DNA of 64,000 nucleotides from NCBI RefSeq assembly GCF_014109805.1, contig NZ_CP059400.1, positions 2,078,001-2,142,000 on the forward strand. Reading direction: 5' to 3'. The DNA comes from Legionella sp. PC1000 (lineage in GTDB: Bacteria > Pseudomonadota > Gammaproteobacteria > Legionellales > Legionellaceae). Position 1 is the stretch's first letter; each line of letters opens with the position of its first letter. The position numbers were made by a program, and so were the translations under genes. Under the pieces are notes generated by a model. It saw nothing but the letters and a program-made list of their open reading frames with translations. It searched no databases and was not told the origin of the DNA. Of the stretch, positions 37,028 to 46,473 are shown in pieces.

Positions 37028-37792
37028 CTAAATTTTAGGCCTGTTATTTTCCATTTCATCAGATAAACCATTCGGAGTCACTCCCCAAGGTTTTGTCTTT
37101 GAGGATTTGACAGGCAATCCACCCTTATTTAACGTTTCAGTAACAAATGAAGTACAATTATGTACCTCATGGTTATTTGTTTTTTTCTCAGATGCCCTTC
37201 GATGCATTTCGATATCAATGGGGTCTTGGGCGATAAATGCGGAACTGTCTTTCAAAAGTCCAAGGAGATTCACATTTGGAAATAACTGATAACCCATCTT
37301 ACCCGTTTTTACTTTTTTATGAGCTTGCTCAATGTGCTTATGCATTTCGGATGCGTTCAGATTTTTATAATGATAAACATGATCAGGGGGTAGGGGACCT
37401 GTATCTTTAGGTATTATCTTTATTGGTTCACCTATATCAGTAACAGAAATAGGCGCTGCAGCACCTAATGTTTGCATGTCTTCAGATAAATTGGTAGCAA
37501 TGTGTGCTGGTAAGGGTAATACTGAGGTTAATCCTGTGGATGGAATTTTATCGGGATGAATGCTTGCATATTCCCCCGGATCCTCGTTTTTCATTTTTGG
37601 CTTAGATCCACCTACTTGTATCGCTGCGTGACCCACTTTCTCAGAGGTCATATTCCAAATAAATACCCAAGTATCTTTTCCGGTTTCAGGGGATTTTTTT
37701 TCTTGTAAATCAGGAGTATCAAGATTGGGAGTTGAATTTGAAGCGGTAGGAGTAATTCCGTTATTTTTTTTAGATTTTAAAAATGAAAACAT
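37028..37792 (-). CDS. Effector-like protein with predicted His/Cys permuted papain-type fold (paralogue 1)
   Basis: A 254-residue protein with no signal peptide or membrane segment. A disordered basic N-terminus (1-40) leads into the strand WVFIWNM and KVGHAAIQVGG (His55). The C-terminal half ends in EVHNCTSFVTETLNKGG (Cys213). His first, then a Cys in an NC-x-S-x-V helix, is the order of circularly permuted NlpC/P60 and LRAT-like papain folds. The neighbouring 237-residue gene has the same signature plus PDHV and V-x-TG-x-x-(G/A)Y motifs, so they are paralogues. Predicted thiol hydrolase or acyltransferase; an effector role is inferred. A good ribosome site (AAGGATT) and a vegetative promoter lie upstream. 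Confidence 0.7.
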   Translation of the reverse strand: MFSFLKSKKNNGITPTASNSTPNLDTPDLQEKKSPETGKDTWVFIWNMTSEKVGHAAIQVGGSKPKMKNEDPGEYASIHPDKIPSTGLTSVLPLPAHIATNLSEDMQTLGAAAPISVTDIGEPIKIIPKDTGPLPPDHVYHYKNLNASEMHKHIEQAHKKVKTGKMGYQLFPNVNLLGLLKDSSAFIAQDPIDIEMHRRASEKKTNNHEVHNCTSFVTETLNKGGLPVKSSKTKPWGVTPNGLSDEMENNRPKI

Positions 37793-37834
37793 ATCAATCC
37801 TTTTACTTTGAGAAATTACTTATACAGCATATAG

Positions 37835-37864
37835 ATTATAACAAGCTATTAATTTTTTAATCAA
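37835..37864 (-). promoter_or_regulatory. Sigma-70 type promoter of paralogue 1
   Basis: On the minus strand TTGATT (37859-37864) and a perfect TATAAT (37835-37840) are separated by 18 bases, with the -10 ending about 42 bases before the start codon at 37792. Confidence 0.55.
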
Positions 37865-37921
37865 ACAATGGATTGTACGCCATATCTAATCTTATTAAAT
37901 ACAACGTACACCCTGTGATTT

Positions 37922-38635
37922 TTATAACTTAATCTCAAGTTTCTTCGCAAAGTCCACTTTATCTACTTTTTGGAAACCATTTTTTTCTAGCTCAGAAGTA
38001 AAAAAAGATGGTATCTTGGGATTCTTAAAATCAACAAATCCGCCTTTCTTCACTACAAGTGAAACTGAACTTGAGCAGTTATCTAGTCGTACTTTTTCAA
38101 ATTTTGGATGATCATCATCAAATACAGGGACACCACACATATCTTCTGGGGCAAGAGACCCACTGGTTTTCAAATGTTTTTCTGTAATTAACTGCGCACC
38201 TTTACACCCGTTAGCCAGTCTATTCAAGCCTTTTGCTATTGGATTTGATTTGCCAAAAACAGAGTAGGCGCGTTGACCAGTCTCTACTTGCTGATGAAAT
38301 TCTTGTTGTCCTTTTTTTGCACTTTTATATTGTTCTTTAGATACAGAGGCCACTAAAACATGGTCGGCTTCTTGTATGTCTTGTACATGATCTGGTGCTA
38401 ATTGTCCTTTAACAGGTACAGAGCCCAAAGTTAATCCATTGATCACACTTCCAAAGGGGCCTGGAAAAAAACTTGTGTGAGAAATAGTAGTTGAATTACC
38501 TTTTTTCTTAATAAGTAGGGCTGATACATGCCCAGGTCCGTTTTCTTGATTTGTATCTTTTACACAAACACTAATTTGATATTCTACTTCTTTTTTACAC
38601 GGTTCTTTTTTAGACGGTTCGCTTTTAGATTGCAT
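37922..38635 (-). CDS. Effector-like protein with predicted His/Cys permuted papain-type fold (paralogue 2)
   Basis: A 237-residue protein without a signal peptide. A Lys/Glu-rich N-terminus precedes YQISVCVK and GPGHVSALLIKK (His36); the C-terminal third holds LDNCSSSVSLVVKKGG (Cys187). PDHVQDI and QVETGQRAYSVFGKS match PDHVYHY and KVKTGKMGYQLFPNV of the downstream paralogue. The layout agrees with a permuted NlpC/P60- or LRAT-like Cys hydrolase or transferase. The two genes are tandem, 129 bases apart, each with its own promoter. A strong PmrA-type box lies upstream (38722-38738), as in known Legionella effector genes. Biochemical activity is untested. Confidence 0.7.
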   Translation of the reverse strand: MQSKSEPSKKEPCKKEVEYQISVCVKDTNQENGPGHVSALLIKKKGNSTTISHTSFFPGPFGSVINGLTLGSVPVKGQLAPDHVQDIQEADHVLVASVSKEQYKSAKKGQQEFHQQVETGQRAYSVFGKSNPIAKGLNRLANGCKGAQLITEKHLKTSGSLAPEDMCGVPVFDDDHPKFEKVRLDNCSSSVSLVVKKGGFVDFKNPKIPSFFTSELEKNGFQKVDKVDFAKKLEIKL

Positions 38636-38705
38636 CTTATAACCTCATATTTTAGACAGCATACGAGGCATCCATACCCTGTTTATCAAATTCACTTTGA
38701 TTGAT

Positions 38706-38738
38706 AGTATAAAGATCAAACATTAACAAAATATTAAA
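38706..38738 (-). promoter_or_regulatory. PmrA-type box with -10 element upstream of paralogue 2
   Basis: On the minus strand TTTAATATTTTGTTAAT (38722-38738) matches 13 of 15 defined positions of cTTAATatTNNcTTAAT. A TATACT -10 element (38706-38711) follows after exactly 10 bases, the same geometry as the site at 6036-6068. Confidence 0.65.
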
Positions 38739-38849
38739 CTTTGTGCAAATTCTGAACAATGGTGAAACGTAAAATGAATTCTATTATTCTGCTCATTAAT
38801 TTTGCTATGATTAGCTATCTATCTAGAGGCGTGAATTTAGGAGTAAAAA

Positions 38850-39485
38850 ATGCATTCTGAGATGCTATCAAATAAAGAAATTACCAAAGTGAGTTATGAA
38901 GCAACAGCTGAAGTGTTTGCGCATCGTGTGGCGGAACTTGCTCCTCTTGCATCCATAGAAAAGTTTATTGAGTTACTGCCGCCTCATCCGCACATTATTG
39001 ATATAGGCTGTGGTTCTGGAAGAGATGCAGTTCTTTTTACAAATAAAGGTGCACGTGTTTTGGGAATTGATTATTGTGAAAACTTACTTGAGATTGCCAA
39101 ACGTACTGCACCTTGTGCAGAGTTCCACCTAATGGATATTGAATCAATTACTTTACCTTCATTATCTTTTGATGGTGCATGGGCTGCCTGCTCATTGGGA
39201 CATATTGCCAAAAAATCTTTCCCTAAGGTACTCGATAAAATTCATTTTATTTTAAAGGAAAAAGGCTGTTTCTATCTTACTATTAAAAAAGGCGAAGGTG
39301 AGGTACTAGAAAAAGATACTCGTTATGAGGGGGATTTTAAGAAATTTTTATCACTCTATGAGGAAGAGGAGTTAAAGGAAGTGCTCAGTGATGCATGTTT
39401 TAATATACTTGAATTTACAGGGGTATTGAAAAAGAACGCATATCAATCGCATGATGCCTTTAGAGTCTTTTGTCAAAAAGCTTAA
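38850..39485 (+). CDS. Class I SAM-dependent methyltransferase
   Basis: A 211-residue methyltransferase. Motif I is IIDIGCGSGRDAVLF (residues about 48-62), with VLGIDYCENLLEIAK as motif II and FDGAWAACSLGHI as the post-motif region. The closing DAFRVFCQKA is typical of methyltransferase_11/25 proteins. A GGAG ribosome site precedes the ATG. Substrate not determined. It is divergent from the effector-like paralogue pair. Confidence 0.88.
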   Translation: MHSEMLSNKEITKVSYEATAEVFAHRVAELAPLASIEKFIELLPPHPHIIDIGCGSGRDAVLFTNKGARVLGIDYCENLLEIAKRTAPCAEFHLMDIESITLPSLSFDGAWAACSLGHIAKKSFPKVLDKIHFILKEKGCFYLTIKKGEGEVLEKDTRYEGDFKKFLSLYEEEELKEVLSDACFNILEFTGVLKKNAYQSHDAFRVFCQKA

Positions 39486-39703
39486 GATCCATTCTATATC
39501 TTTTTTAATAAAGGGAGTTTGGTTTGCCCAAGGAACGCAGCAGAAAAATATTTTCAACATATTTTTTTAGAGGTACTTTAGGTAAAAGTACATGATTTAG
39601 AACTGGAAAAAGCATTTATCTATAAATGCACTTTCGCTATATAAAGAATTTGATGCGTACCACGTGAATTAAGATTTGCTTTGCATCCATGCAGGTCCAA
39701 CCT

Positions 39704-40213
39704 TTAATGCGTTTTACTTTGTACAAGCATTTTATTAGTAAATGCAATTGCCAAAGCTGAAATGAGCAAGGTCAAATGAATTATTACTTGCCACATTACA
39801 GAAAAGTTACTGAGTTTATTTGGATCAATAAATGTTCTTAACAAGTGAATCGAGGATATTCCAATTAATGAAAGAGCAAGTTTCACTTTCATAGCGCCCG
39901 CATCAAGATGATCAAGCCATTCAGGTTGATCTGGATGGGAGTCCAGAGCAAGAGGAGAGATAAAAGTTTCATATCCTCCCATAACTACCATAATCAGAAG
40001 ATTTGCAATCATAACCACATCAATCAGATCGAGCACACCTAACATGATGAGCGTATCATTAATCTTGTTGAGATGAATTACCAGCTCAAACAGTTCATGA
40101 ATAAAGCGATAAACATAAACAGCCAGTATTAAAATAAGGCCAAAATAGAGCGGAAGCTGCAGCCATCTTCCCATAAAGATTAACCTACTAATGCCTTTTT
40201 TTAAATTATTCAT
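39704..40213 (-). CDS. YqhA-family (UPF0114) inner-membrane protein
   Basis: A 169-residue membrane protein with four predicted helices (about 18-38, 58-80, 110-128 and 135-155). The segments LVIHLNKINDTLIM, DLIDVVMIANLLIMVVMGGYETF and HLLRTFIDP are typical of the YqhA family (TIGR00645). Function unknown. The ATG at 40213 begins the usual MNNLKKGISRLIF. Confidence 0.88.
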   Translation of the reverse strand: MNNLKKGISRLIFMGRWLQLPLYFGLILILAVYVYRFIHELFELVIHLNKINDTLIMLGVLDLIDVVMIANLLIMVVMGGYETFISPLALDSHPDQPEWLDHLDAGAMKVKLALSLIGISSIHLLRTFIDPNKLSNFSVMWQVIIHLTLLISALAIAFTNKMLVQSKTH

Positions 40214-40657
40214 GAAATACACCATTCTAATAGAAACAATTCTTATCTGGCCACATCAAACGATTTGTGTGCGTTATTTACGGAAGTGCTAAATCTAAAC
40301 AGATCCATTTATAAATGCAATTAAATCCGCTAAAGTTTTTATTATTGCTACCATTTTTTAGGCGCTTTGATTCCGATTTTTATAAAAAATAGCATGGCCT
40401 TGGAGATAGAACAGAGTTTTTACCGTTATCTGAATGCCACAACGACTCTGGTACTGAATATTAGACACGTCTCTGAAAAGCAGCCAGCTCTTATCTAACG
40501 TTCCGTCTCTCACTACTTTTTCGCGGGGTTGTGTGATCCAGAAACTCTTCGCTAAAATAATGAACCCCGGGGACAAGCCGTGGGGCGTAGACGAAGAGAT
40601 GCCCAAGAAACAGTTGCTTGCAATCAAGCATCATTTGCTAAACTGATACTGAAAGTA
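40214..40657. other. Intergenic stretch with one REP-like unit
   Basis: No convincing gene is visible in these roughly 440 bases. The only recognisable element is the REP-like repeat at 40532-40590. A short minus-strand open frame across it has no ribosome site or protein-like composition. Confidence 0.55.
40532..40590 (+). repeat. REP-like dispersed palindromic repeat (copy D)
   Basis: Shares with copy A (7046-7106) both the GTGATCCAGAA...TTCGCTAAAA lead and the CCCCGGGGACAAGCCGTGG palindromic core followed by GGCGTAG. The two copies are about 80 percent identical by eye. Confidence 0.7.
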
Positions 40658-43600
40658 TTATGGTGTTTCAGTAACTGTAATTTCTGAGGGAACACCTTGT
40701 GCTTTCGTATTCGGATTGTACATGGCTTCTGCATAAGCTGGTGGAACAATGTATTTTCCTATATTTACTGCTTTGATTTTATAAACTATTTCTTTGGCAG
40801 CAGACTCAACCCCACCAAAGAAATTGACTCTATCCTCGCGCACATCGACAAAATCCATTGTATTATTTTTTACAGAGTCGTTTACCACTTCAAAACCACC
40901 AGGCAATAGATCTTCAATAGCAATATTCGATAAATAATCACTACCTAATGCACGAATTTGAATATGTACTTCAATTTCACTACCCAAGGTTGTTGAATGA
41001 ATCACATTTCCTTTCGCATCTTTATATTCTCGGAAGATTTCTAATCCTTGTTTTAATGGAGCTTTTGCACTTGTGCGATTAAAACCTGATTGCATAAGTT
41101 GATAGAAAAATGTTTTTTTATCAGGATTGTTAAAGCGTATTTTTTGGACATCAGGATCAATATCAGTTTTTTGGTAGTTTGGATTTGTAGAAGGGACATT
41201 GATTTCCTTATTATTGGCCATGATTTTTGTCATTGACAAAGCTGATGTTGACTCACTGGGCAGATTCGGATGATATGCTCCTAAAGCCAAGCTAGTAAAT
41301 CCGGATAACACGGTATTGATTTCATTATCATTGATAGCCTGAATTAAGCGCTTCAGCAGTTCATCACCTACCTGTGGCAACAAATTAGGGAAATGTTTGG
41401 CGACAAGATATAAGTACTGAGCATCAGCAATCGCACTACTATAAAAATCAGTGACATAAGCCTGCTTATTTTGTGGCTTGTACAAACCAATTAATTGATT
41501 TGCTTCATCATGACTTTGTAGTAACTGATAGGAAGCAGCAATATACGCTGTGGTAATGTCTGTTTGCCATACTTTTGTTTTATCTTTTTCCAGGTACAAT
41601 TGCAGGTTCGCCAGATAATTGGTTGTTACTACTTCATTGCGGGTTAAAATATAAATGGCATAAGCTTGAACTCTTGCTGCATCCATATCCGCTACATTTT
41701 GACCTGCTAAGGTTTTAAGATAGTTAATACCATTAAAGAACAGATCACTAGGGACATTAAACCCTTGGTTTTTCGCCTCGGTCAGGAAATGCATTGCATA
41801 AACCGATGCAAAATCATTAGCCTGATTATCACTTAGCCCTGGCCAATAACTAAATCCGCCATTAGACATTTGCCGTTGACTCAGCATTTGAATTGCAGCA
41901 TTTACTTTTTCATGAACTTGTTTCGTTTCTTCACCAAAACCAGTTTGATTGTTCATTGCCAACAAGGGGAGGGCTTTACTTGTTAATTGTTCGGTACAAC
42001 CGTAAGGATAATTATCCAGATAACGTTGTAAACCAAATACCAGAATCATCGGGCTAGTAGAAAGAGTTGCTGTTACTTTACGATACTCTGGATAGAATGT
42101 TTGCATAATATCTAAAGTTTTTTGAGCTTCTGCTGATTTGCCACTATTGATGTAGGTGCTAAGAGGTGTAGCGGGCCTGACACTGAGTGTCGCACTCATT
42201 GTACTGGCTTTATCTCCTAAACTGGCTTTAAAGTTTAACTTGGCTGCCCCTAAGAGTGATTTGGCTTTTAATTTAAAATGAACTGTTTGTTCGTGGCCTT
42301 CAGCAATTTCCAGCGCTTGGGTTGGTGAGCCGATAATTTCGATTTCAGGAGAAGCTTTTAAATGTATATTAATCAGTGCATTCTCCCCAGAACCTTTAAT
42401 GTTATTTGCTACAGATGCAGATATTTGAAATTCATCACCTGGCGCAACAAATGTTGGAACATTGGGATTAATAATGAAATCACCACGAATTTCAGCAGAT
42501 GCTTCACGCGAACCTACTGAATCAGGTGATACTGCTACTGCCATGACACGCAATGTTCCATTAAAGTAATCAGGAACTTGATATACTAATTGACGATTGT
42601 TTGAATCGGTATCAATAATTCCAGACCAATAAGCTACGGGTAATTCAGTTTTTCGTTTAAAAGGATTAAGCCGACTTGCCATTCCTTCTTCACCGCCATC
42701 TCCTCCAATCGCAGAAAGCTCCCGGTCTTGAATAAATTTCGGCATGATTTGATCTACAGTTTGTTGAGTCAAAACCTCAAGAGCATGCTTTTGGAAGAAG
42801 AAAGATAAAGGATCTGGGGTTTCATAGCGTGCAACTTGTAGAATGCCTTCATCCACTGCAAAGACAATAATTTTGCCGGGCTTATCCGTATGATAATCTA
42901 TAGTGAACGGTTCGCCTGGACGTGAGACTGCTGCGGTTTGCAGATCAATTTTTATGTTATGGTTCTCATGGTTGACAGTAAATGGAGCAACACTATAACT
43001 GAGTGGACTTATGAAGATTTCAGGGGAGCTCCAATCGCGTATAAAGGCGACATTGATGTATCCATCCCCTTGAAAATCAGCAGGTATATGAATGGTTTGT
43101 ACCGAATTAGTTGTCTCTGTTTTAAACCATTGTGATGCATAAACCTTATCACGTTCTATTGTGATTAAACCTGAGCCGGTATAGGGAGCAGTAATTTGTA
43201 TTTCGATATCCTCATTAGCCTGGTATTCAGTTTTATTGAGTTTAATCGATAATTCAGCGTTCTTAGCTAAAGGTTGTTGGCTTGCACCTACGACACTGAA
43301 TTTTAACTGATTCAGTACTGTATTATCTTTCCCAAGGATGCTTAATGAAAAATCACCAATTTGGTCTGTGGGCAAAGTGTAATCAGTTCCTTGCTCCGAA
43401 ATACTCAATGGGGTGGTGCTAACTATTGTAGATTGAATAACTGATTGATATTGATAAGTACCATCAGCTTTTTTAACTAGAGTTGTGACTGGATGTAATG
43501 AAACCAGCTGGATCTTTAATTCCTCTACTTTTTCTTTATTCAATTCAGGATTAATAGCAATATAATTAACACTTCTGGCACTGTTTTGCTTAATAAATGA

Positions 43601-46402
43601 TAAGTCACCATCAGGTTTGTATCCTACAAAAAAGGGTAGAGGACTGATCAAGGTTTTGGTTTGAGTTGTTACACTACGACCGCCTTCAGACTCAAAACCC
43701 TCAGCAAAAAATGTTAGTTGATAAGTTGCCTGTTCAAAACGGTGAAGATTTAAATCAAACTCTGCCTCGCCATTATCATTTGTTACAGCATCATTAAGTG
43801 TTTCAGTGAACACTTTGGGTGGTTTTTTGGGATCCAACAAAGGGTCAACAAAGCTATAGTCAGGATATTTATCGAATTCAACTTTTTGTGGTGCTAACAG
43901 GATTTTAGCGCTAACTTTTCTATCGGCAGCAGGAGCCCCATATAAATTCCAGAGATTTACTTCACCTTTTAACCCAGACGGTGAGCTCCAGCCAGCAGAT
44001 GGCTTTGGTGACAGGCTGCTCGTGATTCGCATCCTATCTGGTAAAAACTCAGAAACGCGAATCGTAGTAGAACCCAGAAAGTTTTGAGGGTATCCATCTT
44101 TTACTAAATACAAATTAATCATGTACTGACCAGTAGGAGAATTGGCGCTTGTTGTGAAATCAAGGTCCATGTAGCCGAGATCATTGAGCGTAATTTTTTC
44201 GTCTTTAATTGTTGTTCCTCTTGAATCAACTACAGTTACCTGCAGAGGTAATCCTCCTGGTTGTGGCTGGGCATAAGCTTGCTTGACTATCATACCGACA
44301 TGAACGGCATCTCCTGGTCTGTAAATTCCTCTATCTGAGAAAAGATACGCGCTTAAACTATGTAATTCTTGATTGGTAGTATAAAGACCACCAATGTCAA
44401 ACTTAGAGAAATTTAATTGTCGATTGGCATTGTTGAAGGGAATAAATGAAACGTCATTATTCAATTGGGCCAAATACACAGTAGGCTCTCTATCGTCAAC
44501 AAAGTCTTTTAAAGGCGGGAAACTAACACGCCCTTGGGCATCACTGGTACGTGATAAAATGGGCAACCCATTTTTACCTAAAACAGTTACTATTGTATTT
44601 GCAACTGGAGTTCCTTGGGTTATGGAATTTACGAATACATCGTGGCTACCGTCTTGATTATCTTTTACTAACAAAGCCAGATCAGTAATCAATATCATAC
44701 GGCTTGCTTTTACATCCAATGCAGTTTTGTTCGGGACATCCCAGCCAGTAGCTTGTAATAAAAATAATCCTTGCGGGCCAAGAGTATTCGTATTCATGGT
44801 CAGATACTTGCTGAAATCAAGTGCAGTATATTGCTGCTTTGCTAAATCCGAAATATCAAACTCTTGAATCTCTGAAGAGATTTGGCTGATATTTTGTTGA
44901 TTAAATGTGGGATTAATAAAATAGGGATTATTAAAATCACCTTGGGTTTGAGTTATTAATTGGTTGATATTTTCAGGCAACACGCGCGCGAAATCGAACT
45001 TCACTGCCGGGACGCCTCGAACCAGTACAGAAAGCTTTTTCTCACCGCTTAAAGCAAGCAGCGAACCTTTATGTAAGAACCCGATCTCTCTAGGTATCGC
45101 TGGGACAGGAATCACTGCTGCATAATCATTCCCTAAAGTAAAATCGCCAAAGCCTTGCAATCCTTTATCAATTTTAATGTATAGATATCGAGGAGTGTCA
45201 GCTTTAAATTTAAAGCTGTGCAGTGTGGAATAATTTTGCTCAGTGGGAATGGCTTCTTTTGTCAAGGGTGAGGCTAGAGAAAGGACTGTTTGGGTCACTT
45301 CTCCTGGATTTTGCCATTGATAATTTTCTTTGGCAGCTTCAGCTACAGTTGCTGGGCGATCTTTGGGCAATAAAAAAACATGTACTGACCTATTAAATTC
45401 ATTCTCTTTTATTCCCAGCGAAGTTTCGACAGTAAGGACTTGCTCAGGCCTATCTCTATCATTGCGAACAATTGCGGCAGAAGCAGAAATCACTTTAAGA
45501 AAATCCTGCGCACTAGGGATCAACAGATTTTTTGATAATTCGTGTTGCAAATGGTTAGAATCCGTAGATGAAGTAACGTTTTTGTCTAAGGTTAAACGTA
45601 AATAACGGGCTACATCGTTTATTTTTACTGTTTCAGAATTCAGGTAAGCAACACGTTTATTTTTATCATAAGTAAACGTAATTGGAAGTTTTTCACCCGC
45701 TGAACCCGATTTTGTTTGATATGCTAACGAGGTGTTTTTTTCCAAGCTTTTAGGATTAACTGGATAATTAAACTCTACTGTGGCTACGGCATTTCTTATT
45801 TCAGCATGGACTGGATCTTGATAAAGCTTAAATTCAGTGATTTTTCCAATAAAAGGATGGGTGGAAAAAGAATATACATTGCTTTCCATATTTGCACTGG
45901 GGGCAAAGAACTCAGGAGCAAAATGAATTGTAAATTTTTGTCCTGCAGGCCAATCTTCTGAAGGTGTAAAGACTAATTGGCTGTCGGAATTCCACGTCCA
46001 TGTCCCAGGCATTTCAGGAGTCATTTCTATGCCTTCAGTTATGGTTTTCCCGACTTGGCTCAGTGGGGCGACTGATTGATTGATAAAGCCGTTATTTTTT
46101 ATCCCAAAATCAATAATTAAATTGTTAGGAACTAATTGTTCTTCAGTATTCGGTGTTATATCTGGAACTGTAATTTGGGCAGTGGTATAAATTGGTTTTG
46201 GTAAATTTTTATACCAATAGACAGAATAGCCTGCGGCAATTAAAATGAGAAAGATGAAAAGACCGCTTCCCCAAAACATTTTGGGAGACGATTTTGATTT
46301 AGTGCATAAGTAATTCACCCATGGCGGACTACGCCAATTTAATTTGCCAAATACAGATGAAAATGCTTTGAGTAATAAAGAGAGCGGGTTTTTAGTCATC
46401 AT
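40658..46402 (-). CDS. Bacterial alpha-2-macroglobulin (YfhM-like), thioester type
   Basis: A 1914-residue periplasmic protease-trapping protein. The internal thioester motif YPYGCTEQ is intact with Cys1469 and the glutamine three residues later, so it can trap proteases covalently. MG-type beta-sandwich domains, a bait region around 1220-1260 and the alpha-alpha thioester domain (about 1440-1760) follow family order. The N-terminus has a single membrane helix (about 48-65, LFIFLILIAAGYSVYW) but no lipobox cysteine, so it is probably an anchored rather than lipidated form. It is divergent from pbpC with 71 bases between, the classic yfhM-pbpC pairing for envelope defence. Confidence 0.93.
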   Translation of the reverse strand: MMTKNPLSLLLKAFSSVFGKLNWRSPPWVNYLCTKSKSSPKMFWGSGLFIFLILIAAGYSVYWYKNLPKPIYTTAQITVPDITPNTEEQLVPNNLIIDFGIKNNGFINQSVAPLSQVGKTITEGIEMTPEMPGTWTWNSDSQLVFTPSEDWPAGQKFTIHFAPEFFAPSANMESNVYSFSTHPFIGKITEFKLYQDPVHAEIRNAVATVEFNYPVNPKSLEKNTSLAYQTKSGSAGEKLPITFTYDKNKRVAYLNSETVKINDVARYLRLTLDKNVTSSTDSNHLQHELSKNLLIPSAQDFLKVISASAAIVRNDRDRPEQVLTVETSLGIKENEFNRSVHVFLLPKDRPATVAEAAKENYQWQNPGEVTQTVLSLASPLTKEAIPTEQNYSTLHSFKFKADTPRYLYIKIDKGLQGFGDFTLGNDYAAVIPVPAIPREIGFLHKGSLLALSGEKKLSVLVRGVPAVKFDFARVLPENINQLITQTQGDFNNPYFINPTFNQQNISQISSEIQEFDISDLAKQQYTALDFSKYLTMNTNTLGPQGLFLLQATGWDVPNKTALDVKASRMILITDLALLVKDNQDGSHDVFVNSITQGTPVANTIVTVLGKNGLPILSRTSDAQGRVSFPPLKDFVDDREPTVYLAQLNNDVSFIPFNNANRQLNFSKFDIGGLYTTNQELHSLSAYLFSDRGIYRPGDAVHVGMIVKQAYAQPQPGGLPLQVTVVDSRGTTIKDEKITLNDLGYMDLDFTTSANSPTGQYMINLYLVKDGYPQNFLGSTTIRVSEFLPDRMRITSSLSPKPSAGWSSPSGLKGEVNLWNLYGAPAADRKVSAKILLAPQKVEFDKYPDYSFVDPLLDPKKPPKVFTETLNDAVTNDNGEAEFDLNLHRFEQATYQLTFFAEGFESEGGRSVTTQTKTLISPLPFFVGYKPDGDLSFIKQNSARSVNYIAINPELNKEKVEELKIQLVSLHPVTTLVKKADGTYQYQSVIQSTIVSTTPLSISEQGTDYTLPTDQIGDFSLSILGKDNTVLNQLKFSVVGASQQPLAKNAELSIKLNKTEYQANEDIEIQITAPYTGSGLITIERDKVYASQWFKTETTNSVQTIHIPADFQGDGYINVAFIRDWSSPEIFISPLSYSVAPFTVNHENHNIKIDLQTAAVSRPGEPFTIDYHTDKPGKIIVFAVDEGILQVARYETPDPLSFFFQKHALEVLTQQTVDQIMPKFIQDRELSAIGGDGGEEGMASRLNPFKRKTELPVAYWSGIIDTDSNNRQLVYQVPDYFNGTLRVMAVAVSPDSVGSREASAEIRGDFIINPNVPTFVAPGDEFQISASVANNIKGSGENALINIHLKASPEIEIIGSPTQALEIAEGHEQTVHFKLKAKSLLGAAKLNFKASLGDKASTMSATLSVRPATPLSTYINSGKSAEAQKTLDIMQTFYPEYRKVTATLSTSPMILVFGLQRYLDNYPYGCTEQLTSKALPLLAMNNQTGFGEETKQVHEKVNAAIQMLSQRQMSNGGFSYWPGLSDNQANDFASVYAMHFLTEAKNQGFNVPSDLFFNGINYLKTLAGQNVADMDAARVQAYAIYILTRNEVVTTNYLANLQLYLEKDKTKVWQTDITTAYIAASYQLLQSHDEANQLIGLYKPQNKQAYVTDFYSSAIADAQYLYLVAKHFPNLLPQVGDELLKRLIQAINDNEINTVLSGFTSLALGAYHPNLPSESTSALSMTKIMANNKEINVPSTNPNYQKTDIDPDVQKIRFNNPDKKTFFYQLMQSGFNRTSAKAPLKQGLEIFREYKDAKGNVIHSTTLGSEIEVHIQIRALGSDYLSNIAIEDLLPGGFEVVNDSVKNNTMDFVDVREDRVNFFGGVESAAKEIVYKIKAVNIGKYIVPPAYAEAMYNPNTKAQGVPSEITVTETP

Positions 46403-46473
46403 TTATCTCAGATGGTGAATTGGGAGAAAATTTTTTGCGTATATTTTATTCTATTTAGTGCATAATAGCGACT

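Noticed and set aside
37835..37864. Possible PmrA box before paralogue 1
   Set aside because: TTAAT strings are present but with 8-base rather than 11-base periodicity; a plain sigma-70 promoter explains the region better.
40358..40627. 89-residue minus-strand open frame between the YqhA-like and alpha-2-macroglobulin genes
   Set aside because: It runs through the REP-like repeat, has no ribosome site and no protein-like pattern.
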